Positions 42,116 through 49,710 of a stretch of 64,000 bases of DNA are shown one piece after another. Both the position numbers and the translations under genes were made by a program. The first letter of the stretch is position 1. Each line of letters opens with the position of its first letter. This DNA is from Chloroflexota bacterium (GTDB lineage Bacteria; Chloroflexota; UBA11872). The stretch spans positions 62,001 to 126,000 of the forward strand of contig JAJDUU010000014.1 in the NCBI GenBank assembly GCA_022826485.1, written 5' to 3'. A model generated the notes under the pieces. It was not told the origin of the DNA. It saw only the letters and a list, made by a program, of their open reading frames with translations, and searched no databases.

Positions 42116-43966
42116 CTAGAACCCCACTTCGTCGAGCGGCGTCAGCGGCTGCTGCGGCTCCGGCGACCGGTCCAAGGCGCCGTTGACGCCGTAGGGGTTC
42201 TCCACCGGCCCGCTGAAGCCGGCCACGCCGAGGCTCAGGGCGTCCAGATCGCCGAGCTCCGACACCGGCACCCAGAAGACCACGACGTTCGTCAGGATCA
42301 TGGCCGCGGCCTCGGTTGGCATGGGCTCCAGCTGCGGCCCGAAGGTGCGGCCCAACTCCCAGCCGTCCGTCGTTGCCGCGATCCAGTAGTGCGTGTCGCT
42401 GCCGTCCAGCACGTCGTTGGCGAACTGCGGCAACGCCTCCCAATCGTTCGCCGGATCGCCGTCCTGGAATAGGGCCCAGTAGGTGCGATTGAAGTCGGGG
42501 TCGTCGAGCGGAATGGGGTCGAGCACCTCGCTCCAGACCAGCAGGTAGGCGCCGGCACCGACGCCATTCGCGCCACAGACCACGACCGGGTCCAGCGAGC
42601 CGCAGGGAACAGCGCCGTCGGGGCCAAACAGCTCGCGCGCCGTGGCTTCCGCCAGCTCGATCTCTCCGACGCCCCAGTTCCAGATGTCCACGGTCGGGTC
42701 GTAGCGCACTTGCGCGATGCCGGGGTCGCCGTGGAACAGATCGCCCAGGTCGTCGCGTGCCTCGCCATAGGGCGACGTGTCCAACTCCATCCACAGGGCG
42801 GCGCGCTCGCTGGTGATCACGCGTTCCGCGTCGGCCCCCGGTTGCTCCTGGGTGCTGGGCGGCAGGGTCGGTCCCTGCGAGATGCCCGCCGAGCCGAAGA
42901 AGAATCCGGCCAGGGTGAGCGCGAACTCATCCGGGGACACCTCCCGCGCGTCAGCCGGCGCGCTGATCGAGACTTCGGCGTTCCATTCCAATCGCATCTC
43001 AACGTCCGTTTCGAAGCCCTCGCCGAGAGCCGGGCCGCGAAACACGACGGGCAGATAGGTCTCGGTATCCACCAGCAACTGCACCGACCTGTCCTCGGGA
43101 CTCGTGAGGACGAAGCACTGCCGGCCGTCGCCGCAGTCCTCCACGCCGACCACCTCGATCGGCGCCAGCTCGTCCTCGGGAATCATGTCGTCAAGCAGGT
43201 CGCCGGCGCCCATCGCGTCGATCAGCGCCGGTTCGCCGGCAGCAATACTCGACGCCAGCCAGGGGCTCTCGGTGCCGTCCAGGTCCACGGCGCGGATGTA
43301 TTGCGTGGCGCCGATCACGATCAGCTCGAGGCTCAGCTGCTGGTCGTCCGCGCCAAGCACCATCAGCATGCGTATGGCCTCGTCCGCCGGCACGAGCTCG
43401 AGCGTCACCGCGATCTCGCCCTCGACCATGGGCATCAGGCGCGCCTGAGCCGTCATGCGAACCGACTCCGGTGGATTGTTCGCGACGGCGTCGTGCAGCC
43501 GGTCGCGGTTGAAGTCAGACGCGTCAGGGGCTTCGTCTGTGGGCTCCGGCGTGGGAGTCGGTGAAGGCGTGGCCGTGGGGCTTGGAGTTGGGGTCGGCGT
43601 GGGTGCTGGAGTGTCGGTTGGGCTTGGGCCCGGCGTCGCGGTTGCCGTGGGTGCGGTCGTCGGCGTGGGCGGCTCAGGCGTCGGCGAAGGCGCCGCAGCC
43701 GCCACGGCCGGCGTCGGCGTGGCCGGTGCCGGCGGTGGCTCATCCTCGCCGCAGGCCGCGGCGACCAGCAGCACGACCGCGACTCCAACCGCCAGCATTG
43801 CCGCCCATGCCGCGCGCCGGGCCGCTCGCGGGCGTTGCGCAGCTCGCTCCGGTCTGGTGGCCCACGCCGCGTGCAGAATGGGATCGGCCGGGTCAAGGCG
43901 CTCAGGTTGCGCCGGTCCCGGGCCACCGCGCAGGCGCATCAAGTCGTTCATCCATCCAAATGCCAT
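42116..43966 (-). CDS. Membrane-anchored protein with Pro/Thr linker, family unknown
   Basis: A 616-residue protein. A short cytoplasmic N-terminus with many arginines leads to a hydrophobic segment (AAMLAVGVAVVLLVAAAC) ending in Cys72, then a long TPTPSPT-type linker (about residues 80-145). The remainder is extracytoplasmic. Residues 150-340 look like an LppX/LolA-like lipid-binding fold (IGATQYIRAVDLDGTESPWLA; LLVDTETYLPVVFRG). The C-terminal 240 residues are acidic and unrecognised. It lies tail to tail with the DUF3179 gene, 16 nt apart. Confidence 0.72.
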   Translation of the reverse strand: MAFGWMNDLMRLRGGPGPAQPERLDPADPILHAAWATRPERAAQRPRAARRAAWAAMLAVGVAVVLLVAAACGEDEPPPAPATPTPAVAAAAPSPTPEPPTPTTAPTATATPGPSPTDTPAPTPTPTPSPTATPSPTPTPEPTDEAPDASDFNRDRLHDAVANNPPESVRMTAQARLMPMVEGEIAVTLELVPADEAIRMLMVLGADDQQLSLELIVIGATQYIRAVDLDGTESPWLASSIAAGEPALIDAMGAGDLLDDMIPEDELAPIEVVGVEDCGDGRQCFVLTSPEDRSVQLLVDTETYLPVVFRGPALGEGFETDVEMRLEWNAEVSISAPADAREVSPDEFALTLAGFFFGSAGISQGPTLPPSTQEQPGADAERVITSERAALWMELDTSPYGEARDDLGDLFHGDPGIAQVRYDPTVDIWNWGVGEIELAEATARELFGPDGAVPCGSLDPVVVCGANGVGAGAYLLVWSEVLDPIPLDDPDFNRTYWALFQDGDPANDWEALPQFANDVLDGSDTHYWIAATTDGWELGRTFGPQLEPMPTEAAAMILTNVVVFWVPVSELGDLDALSLGVAGFSGPVENPYGVNGALDRSPEPQQPLTPLDEVGF

Positions 43967-44045
43967 GGCCCGAGCATAGCCCCAGCCCTACCATGCGTAG
44001 TGTGACCAAACCGGCGAATCTGAGCCGCGTGCCAGCGCCGGCCAG

Positions 44046-44171
44046 TGCCGCGGCAAGTGGTATACCGAAGCGGGCACCTACAGCATTCGGATCAATCGCC
44101 AGTGGCGAGTCTGCTTCCGCTGGGGCGACGACGGGCCCTACGACGTGGAAATCGTGGACTACCGCCGCTGA
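44046..44171 (+). pseudogene. HigB-type toxin gene, C-terminal remnant
   Basis: The last 41 codons of a HigB/RelE-like killer protein are intact: GTYSIRINRQWRVCFRW, then YDVEIVDYRR and TGA at 44169-44171. This is the conserved RelE/HigB C-terminal sheet. No upstream in-frame start or N-terminal domain exists, and the frame upstream of about 44046 does not match the family. The toxin is therefore truncated. HigA follows at once. Confidence 0.78.
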
Positions 44172-44182
44172 GGAGGTGGGCC

Positions 44183-44518
44183 GTGCCGACGACGAATCGC
44201 ATGCGACCGGTGCATCCGGGGGAGATATTGGGTGGTGAGCTGGACGAGCTTGGGCTCTCGGCCAATGCGCTCGCCAACGCCCTGTCCGTCCCGACCAACC
44301 GAATCACGGCCATTCTGAAGGGCCAGCGGGGAGTGACGGCAGACACTGCGCTGCGCTTGTCGCGCTACTTCGGCACAACGCCGCAGTTCTGGCTGAACCT
44401 CCAGAAGACGTTTGAACTGCGCGTGGCGGAGCTGAGATCGGGTGAGGACATCGCCGAACGCGTCCGGCCGCGTGTGCCGGCGCAGGCCGCAGCGGCCCAT
44501 CCACCGCAAGCACATTGA
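44183..44518 (+). CDS. HigA-family antitoxin (HTH, XRE-like)
   Basis: A 111-residue protein with the HigA signature: RPVHPGEILGGELDELGLSA, then the helix-turn-helix LANALSVPTNRITAILKGQRGVTADTALRLSRYFG and PQFWLNLQKTFELRVAE. GTG at 44183 is fixed by the AGGAGG at 44171-44176. It normally binds HigB and represses the operon. Here it remains although the toxin gene is truncated. Confidence 0.9.
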   Translation: MPTTNRMRPVHPGEILGGELDELGLSANALANALSVPTNRITAILKGQRGVTADTALRLSRYFGTTPQFWLNLQKTFELRVAELRSGEDIAERVRPRVPAQAAAAHPPQAH

Positions 44519-44592
44519 GAATCTGAGCGGCGCTAGCTCCCACGAGCTAGCCATCCAGCCCGAGCGGGCCTAATGCGTATACTAAAGATGGA

Positions 44593-44606
44593 ATACGTAT
44601 ACGTAT
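44593..44606. promoter_or_regulatory. Palindromic operator-like site upstream of DUF6364/PIN operon
   Basis: ATACGTATACGTAT is a 14-nt perfect palindrome 15 nt before the antitoxin ATG. A related GCGTATAC word lies just upstream at 44575-44582. Ribbon-helix-helix antitoxins typically bind such sites to repress their own operon. The surrounding AT-rich sequence may include the promoter -10 region. Confidence 0.5.
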
Positions 44607-44621
44607 CATTGGTGACCATCA

Positions 44622-44843
44622 ATGAAACACCGGCTCACGCTCACGGTTGACGGCGAGGTCGTTCTCGCCGCTAAGCGCCATGCCCGCGCCCACGGCGTCT
44701 CGCTGTCGTCACTGGTCGAGCAGGGTCTTCGCGACGTGGTGGACGAAGGCGCGCCATCCTTCGCCGCGCGCTGGCGGGGTCGGCTCCGACCGGCGGACGG
44801 CGACGATCCGCGCTACGAGGCTCTCGCCCGCAAGTACCTCTGA
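44622..44843 (+). CDS. DUF6364/ribbon-helix-helix antitoxin
   Basis: A 73-residue protein. The N-terminal strand (HRLTLTVDGEVVLAAKRHARAHG) and helix pair (SLSSLVEQGLRDVV) match DUF6364-type ribbon-helix-helix antitoxins. The C-terminal tail (RYEALARKYL) probably contacts the PIN toxin. Its stop shares a base with the toxin start (TGATG). It is probably autoregulated through the palindrome upstream. Confidence 0.85.
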   Translation: MKHRLTLTVDGEVVLAAKRHARAHGVSLSSLVEQGLRDVVDEGAPSFAARWRGRLRPADGDDPRYEALARKYL

Positions 44844-45253
44844 TGCTGCTCGACACCGACGTGCTGCTCGACGTGGCGCTCGACCGGGAGCCCCACGCGG
44901 ACGCGGCGGCGGAGATCCTCGACCGGCTTGAGCGAGGTCGCGAGAGTGCCTTCATCGCCTGGCACAGCGTCTCGAACTTCTACTACCTCGTGGCGCCGTC
45001 GCGTGGCGGCCCCGGCGCCCGCGGGTTCATTCTCGATCTGATTCGCTTCGTGGCGGTGGCGGAGACCGATACGAGTGCCGTGCGCTACGCCGCCGAGCTG
45101 CCCATGCGCGACTTCGAGGACGCGCTGCAGGTCGCCGCCGCGCGGGCCTGCGGCGCGCGACACATCGTGACCAGAAACGTCAAGGACTTCGATCGCTCAC
45201 CCATCCCCGCGCTCACCCCGGCCGAGGCGCTCCACGAGCTGTTCCGCGCCTAA
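44843..45253 (+). CDS. PIN-domain ribonuclease toxin (VapC-like)
   Basis: A 136-residue PIN protein with its acidic site intact: MLLDTDVLLDVALDR (Asp4, Asp6), the MRDFEDALQVAAARACGA segment (Glu/Asp) and TRNVKDF. It is likely an RNA-cleaving toxin held by the DUF6364 antitoxin. It overlaps the antitoxin stop by 1 nt. A 22-nt palindrome lies about 30 nt after the stop. Confidence 0.88.
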   Translation: MLLDTDVLLDVALDREPHADAAAEILDRLERGRESAFIAWHSVSNFYYLVAPSRGGPGARGFILDLIRFVAVAETDTSAVRYAAELPMRDFEDALQVAAARACGARHIVTRNVKDFDRSPIPALTPAEALHELFRA

Positions 45254-45281
45254 GGCGCCAGACCCAGGAGAAATGTCGATT

Positions 45282-45303
45282 CCCATGCTGCGCGCAGCAT
45301 GGG
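45282..45303. repeat. 22-nt perfect palindrome, second copy
   Basis: The half-site CCCATGCTGCG is followed directly by its reverse complement, then GGCCACCGG. It differs at symmetric positions from the palindrome at 18102-18123, so the symmetry itself is conserved. It lies between the PIN toxin gene and the 3' end of the M42 peptidase gene and may form a bidirectional 3' structure. Confidence 0.7.
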
Positions 45304-45329
45304 CCACCGGGCGCGGCGCTGGTCCTGCC

Positions 45330-46388
45330 TTACGGCGTGAAGTCGATGTCCGGCGTCAGCCGCTGGGCGAACGCGGCCAGCAGGTCGGCCGCCTGGTCCG
45401 CCACGTCGAGCGAGATAATCTCCGACGGCGTGTGCATGTAGCGCAGCGGCACGCTCACCAGACCGGTCGCGACGCCGGCCCGCGAGAGCTGCATGGCGTT
45501 GGCGTCGGTGCCCGTGCCGCGGGGCTCGGCCTCGATCTGGACGTCCATCCCGAGTGCCTCGGCGCTCTCCATGAGCAGCCGCTCCACCACCGGATTCACG
45601 TTGGCGCCGCGGGCGATCGCGGGACCGCCGTCCAGGCTCACGTCGCCGGCGGTGACCTTGTTGACGTTGGGATGATCGGTGGCGTGGGTCACGTCAACCG
45701 CCACGCCGACCAGGGGGTCGATGCCGAACGTGCTCGTCGTGGCGCCGCGCAATCCCAGCTCTTCCTGCACCGTGGCCACCGAGACCACCTCCGCCGCGCA
45801 CTTGTCGGCCTCGATGCGCCGTAGCGCCTCGGCCACCACCCAGGCCCCGATCTTGTTGTCGAACGCCCGCGCCACGCCCAGCCCGTTGCGCAGCGGCTGC
45901 ATGCCAAGCTCGTAGGTCACGGCGTCGCCCACCCGCACCAGCGACTCGGCCTCGTCCTTGTCGCCCACGCCGATGTCGATCCAGATGTCTTCGACCTTCT
46001 GCTCCTTGCCGCGCTGATCCCGAGGCGTCAGGTGAACTGCCCGCCGTCCGGTCACGCCGCGCACCGGGCCGTCCTGCGTATGGACGATCACGCGCCGTCC
46101 CGAGATCAGACTCGGGTCGTGCCCGCCGATGGTGTTGAAGTACAGGAATCCCTGGTCCGAGATGTAGTTGACCTGCAGGCCCAGCTCGTCGCAGTGCCCG
46201 GCGAACATCAGCCTGGGACTGCCGCCGGAGTTTCGGGTCGCGATCACGTTGCCGTGCACGTCGCCGCGCACCTCGTCCGCGTAGTCGGCGACCGTCTCGT
46301 GCCAGACGCGGCGCGCGGCCTGCTCGTAGCCGGACGGGCTCGGCGCGTCGATCAGCCGCTGCAGGAACTCGCGGCCGGCGTCATCCAT
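45330..46388 (-). CDS. M42-family metallopeptidase
   Basis: A 352-residue co-catalytic dizinc aminopeptidase or glutamyl-peptidase-like enzyme. Ligands and catalytic residues are visible: MFAGHCDELG (His, catalytic Asp), FDNKIG (bridging Asp), VQEELGLRGA (catalytic Glu pair), VDVTHATD (Asp/His region) and YMHTPSE (late His). It cleaves N-terminal residues from peptides in the cytoplasm. It lies just downstream of the EF-G-like gene, with an 8-nt gap between them. Confidence 0.93.
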   Translation of the reverse strand: MDDAGREFLQRLIDAPSPSGYEQAARRVWHETVADYADEVRGDVHGNVIATRNSGGSPRLMFAGHCDELGLQVNYISDQGFLYFNTIGGHDPSLISGRRVIVHTQDGPVRGVTGRRAVHLTPRDQRGKEQKVEDIWIDIGVGDKDEAESLVRVGDAVTYELGMQPLRNGLGVARAFDNKIGAWVVAEALRRIEADKCAAEVVSVATVQEELGLRGATTSTFGIDPLVGVAVDVTHATDHPNVNKVTAGDVSLDGGPAIARGANVNPVVERLLMESAEALGMDVQIEAEPRGTGTDANAMQLSRAGVATGLVSVPLRYMHTPSEIISLDVADQAADLLAAFAQRLTPDIDFTP

Positions 46389-46396
46389 TTGGCGCG

Positions 46397-48460
46397 CTAG
46401 CCGTTCTCGGCGGCCGCTTCGGCCACGAGGCGATCCTGCACGTGCGGCGGCACTTCCTGATAGCGCACGAATTCGCTGGTGAACTGGCCCCGCCCCTGGG
46501 TGATCGAGCGCAGGTCGGTGGCGTAGCGCTGCACCTCCGCCTTGGGTACCTCGACTTCGACGATCGAGGCGCCGTCGTAGTCGGCGGGATTCATGCCCAG
46601 CACGTGACCTCGCCGCGCGCTGATGTCGCCGATCACGTCGCCCGTATTGCCGTCGGGAATCTCGATGGCCAGCTTGACGATCGGCTCAAGAATCACGGGG
46701 CCGGCCTTCGGATAGCCGTCTTCCACCGCCAGCCGGGCGGCGTTGCGGAACGATTCGTCTGACGAGTCCACGTCGTGATACTGCCCGTCGAACGCCGCCG
46801 CCTTGATATCCACCACGGGATAGCCCGCGAGCGCGCCCTTGACGAAGCACTCGACCAGCCCCTTCTCGACGGCCGGCAGGTACTGCCTGGGGATCGCGCC
46901 GCCCTTGATGCGGTCCTCGAACTCGAAGCCCGCGCCCCGCTCTCGGGGTGAGAACTCGATGTGCACGTCCCCGAACTGCCCGCGTCCGCCGGACTGGCGC
47001 TTGTGCCGCCCGTGCGCGTTGACGGTCTTGCGAATGGTCTCCAGATACGGCACCCGCGGCACGTCGGCCAGCAGATTCACGCCGAACTTGCGCCGGATGC
47101 GCTCCAGGCTGATATGGACGTGCGACTCGCCCAGTCCGGCCAGGATGGTCTCGCCGGTCTGGTCGTCGCGCCCCACCTGCAGCGACGGGTCTTCTTCGGC
47201 GATCCGTGCCAACACCTGACCCATCTTGTCCAAGTCCGCCTGGGTCGCGGGCGTGATGGCGGCCTCGAACAGTGGCGTCGGCATCTCCAGCGCGCCCATC
47301 TTGTGCGTGGAGCTGTCCGACACCAGCGTGTCGCCGGTGGCGACGTTCTCCAACTTGGTGACAAAGGCAATGTCGCCCGCGACCACGACTCCCGTTTGCT
47401 CACCGGCTTTGCCCACCGGGTATTGAAAGCCCGAGAGACGCTCGTTTCTGCCGCTGGTCTGGTTGCGCAGCTCGACGTCGCCCGAGATCGTCCCGGTATA
47501 GACGCGCAGCAGCGAGACCTTGCCCACGAACGGGTCGGCCAGGGTCTTGAACACCTGGGCCACGATCGGCCCGTCGATCGAGAAGTCAATAGTCGCGCCG
47601 TTTGCGACGGGTGCGACCGGCAGGTCGGACGGCGCCGGGAGCACGGCGGTGATCGCATCGAGCAGTTCCCGCACACCATGCGTGGCCGTGGCGGCGGTGA
47701 ATACGACGGGATAGACCTCGCCGCTGCGCACGCCTTCCCGCAGCGCCCGCTCGAGGTCGGCGCGCTCGAGCTCTTCACCTTCCAGGTATTTCTCAAGCAG
47801 GTCGTCGTCCGTGGCGGCCACGGCGTCCGTGAGTTGCTCGCGCGCGATCTCGACCGTCTCCGCCAGGTCGTCCGGAACCGGGATCGGCTCGCTGCCGGAG
47901 TCGGTGAAGGCGCGGGCCGTGCCGTCAAGCAGATCGACCACGCCGTCGAACGCCGGCGCCTCGCCCAGCGGGATCTGAATCGGAGCAATGGCCGCGCCGA
48001 ACTTGTCGCGCAGCTCTTGGACGACGTTTTCCCAGCTCACGTTTTCGCGGTCCATGCGATTCACGACCACGAGCCGCGGGCGGTCCCGCCGGTCGACGAG
48101 GCGCCACACGATTTCGGTGCCCACCTGAATGCCGGCAGTGGCATCGATCACCACAATCGCCGCATCCGCCGCGCGCAGCCCCGAGGCCACGTCGCCGATG
48201 AAGTCCGGATATCCGGGCGTGTCGATGACGTTGACGGTGGCGCCGCGCCAGGGGCATGGCACGACCGAGAGATTGATCGACATGCCCCGCTCCACCTCGT
48301 CGGGGTCGAAGTCGGAAATGGTGTTGCCGTCTTCCACCCGCCCGAGGCGAGACGTTTGACCGGTCACGTGAGCCATGGCCTCGGTGAGCGAGGTCTTGCC
48401 GGCGCCGCTGTGCGCCACGAACACCACGTTCCGGATCGCGTCGCTGTTGTCCCGATCCAT
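46397..48460 (-). CDS. Elongation factor G-like GTPase (EF-G2 type)
   Basis: A 687-residue translational GTPase. The G1 loop is AHSGAGKTSL, the switch region is ERGMSINLSV, G3 is DTPGYPD and G4 is NRMD. EF-G domains II-V follow (GGRGQFGDVHIEFSP; RGHVLGM; TQGRGQFTSEF). ERGMS in place of ERGIT, and NRMD in place of NKMD, place it with EF-G-like paralogues and not the housekeeping translocase. ATG at 48460 is chosen; the frame extends to 48625 with non-family sequence. Confidence 0.9.
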   Translation of the reverse strand: MDRDNSDAIRNVVFVAHSGAGKTSLTEAMAHVTGQTSRLGRVEDGNTISDFDPDEVERGMSINLSVVPCPWRGATVNVIDTPGYPDFIGDVASGLRAADAAIVVIDATAGIQVGTEIVWRLVDRRDRPRLVVVNRMDRENVSWENVVQELRDKFGAAIAPIQIPLGEAPAFDGVVDLLDGTARAFTDSGSEPIPVPDDLAETVEIAREQLTDAVAATDDDLLEKYLEGEELERADLERALREGVRSGEVYPVVFTAATATHGVRELLDAITAVLPAPSDLPVAPVANGATIDFSIDGPIVAQVFKTLADPFVGKVSLLRVYTGTISGDVELRNQTSGRNERLSGFQYPVGKAGEQTGVVVAGDIAFVTKLENVATGDTLVSDSSTHKMGALEMPTPLFEAAITPATQADLDKMGQVLARIAEEDPSLQVGRDDQTGETILAGLGESHVHISLERIRRKFGVNLLADVPRVPYLETIRKTVNAHGRHKRQSGGRGQFGDVHIEFSPRERGAGFEFEDRIKGGAIPRQYLPAVEKGLVECFVKGALAGYPVVDIKAAAFDGQYHDVDSSDESFRNAARLAVEDGYPKAGPVILEPIVKLAIEIPDGNTGDVIGDISARRGHVLGMNPADYDGASIVEVEVPKAEVQRYATDLRSITQGRGQFTSEFVRYQEVPPHVQDRLVAEAAAENG

Positions 48461-48583
48461 GGGCGTGTGTTCCTTCGGGCTGGGCACGCCACACGGCGCG
48501 CGGCGCGGGGAAGCGCCATTATATCGGCGAGTCCCTACAATCACGCACCCGAGCGGCACGGCGGATCTGGAGCCCCGGTAACC

Positions 48584-49690
48584 ATGCCCGGTCGAAAGCG
48601 CATCGTCGTCAAGTGCGGCACGCAATTGCTCACCACGCCGGCCGGCCTCAACGAGTCGTACATCGACCAGATCGCGGCCCAGATCGCGTCACTCATGCAG
48701 GACGGCGCGGAGGTGGTGCTCGTATCCTCCGGCGCCGTGGCGTCGGGGCGCGCCAAGCTGCACCTGCAAGGCAATCAGCTCGTCATCCGCCAGGTTCTGG
48801 CGGCGGTGGGCCAGGCGCCGCTCATCGCCCGCTACGGCACGGTGTTCGCCGGGCACGGCATCACGGTGGCTCAGACGCTGATGTCCCGCGCCGACCTGAC
48901 CACGCGCGACGGATTTCTCAACGCGCGCAACGCCCTCAATGGGTTGCTGGACCAGGGCGTGCTGCCGATCGCCAATGAGAACGACGTGGTCGCGACCGAG
49001 GAACTCCGGTTTGGCGATAACGACCCGCTGTCGGCCCTCATCGCGCAACTGATCGATGCCGATTTGCTGATTCTGCTCACGGGGACAGACGGCCTCTATA
49101 CCGGCGATCCTCGCCGCCACCCCGACGCGGAGTTGATTCGGGACGGGCATGAGATGACCGACGATCTCTTGGCCAGCGCGGCGGGAGCGACCGGCGCCGG
49201 TGGATCCGGCGGCGTCCGGTCGAAGGTCGAGGCGGCACGCCGCGCCAGCTTCGACGGGATCGAGGTCGTCGTCGCCGGCGGCAATGTGCCCAACGTTCTG
49301 CCGCGCGTCGCTGCCGGCGAGCGCATCGGCACGCGATTTGCACCGCGAGAAGTGACCCGCACGAGCCGCGCCCGCTGGCTCAGCTCCGCCGCGACCGAGC
49401 GCGGCACGCTGCGCGTCGACGGCGGCGCCAAACAGGCCCTCACCGATGCGGGGCGCAGCCTGCTGCCGGCGGGAATCTGCGCCGTGGACGGCGACTTCAT
49501 CCGCGGCGACGTGGTGGCGGTGGCCGGCCCCGATGACCGGGTCTTTGCCCGTGGGCTTGTAAACTATGCCTCGCACGACTTGGTTCGAATCCTGGGTCGG
49601 CCGTCGCACCTGATTGCCTCGATCCTCGATTACGAGCACGGCGCGGAAGCCGTGCACCGCAACAACCTGGTCTTGCTGGACAGTCCCTGA
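48584..49690 (+). CDS. proB: Glutamate 5-kinase
   Basis: A 368-residue enzyme that phosphorylates glutamate to gamma-glutamyl phosphate, the first step of proline synthesis. The amino-acid-kinase domain has IVVKCGTQLL, VVLVSSGAVASGR, PIANENDVV, FGDNDPLSALIA and the GTGAGGSGGVRSKVEAA loop. A C-terminal PUA domain (about residues 275-365; GAKQALTDAGRSLLPAGICAVDGDF) is complete. The length matches E. coli ProB. It is the first gene of proBA. Confidence 0.96.
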   Translation: MPGRKRIVVKCGTQLLTTPAGLNESYIDQIAAQIASLMQDGAEVVLVSSGAVASGRAKLHLQGNQLVIRQVLAAVGQAPLIARYGTVFAGHGITVAQTLMSRADLTTRDGFLNARNALNGLLDQGVLPIANENDVVATEELRFGDNDPLSALIAQLIDADLLILLTGTDGLYTGDPRRHPDAELIRDGHEMTDDLLASAAGATGAGGSGGVRSKVEAARRASFDGIEVVVAGGNVPNVLPRVAAGERIGTRFAPREVTRTSRARWLSSAATERGTLRVDGGAKQALTDAGRSLLPAGICAVDGDFIRGDVVAVAGPDDRVFARGLVNYASHDLVRILGRPSHLIASILDYEHGAEAVHRNNLVLLDSP

Positions 49691-49697
49691 ATCCGAC

Positions 49698-49705
49698 CGA
49701 GGAGG
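49698..49705 (+). promoter_or_regulatory. Shine-Dalgarno sequence of proA
   Basis: CGAGGAGG lies 5 nt before ATC at 49711 and more than 50 nt before the first GTG (49762). It therefore marks the ATC as the probable start. Confidence 0.65.
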
Positions 49706-49710
49706 CCGAT

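Noticed and set aside
43455-43979. Gly/Val-rich repeat protein on the plus strand
   Set aside because: It is the complement of the Pro/Thr-rich linker of the 42116-43966 gene; the repeat comes from the linker codons.
46961-48583. In-frame upstream extension of proB giving a 909-residue protein
   Set aside because: The extension is antisense to the EF-G-like gene and shows no domain. ProB has its normal start and length from 48584.
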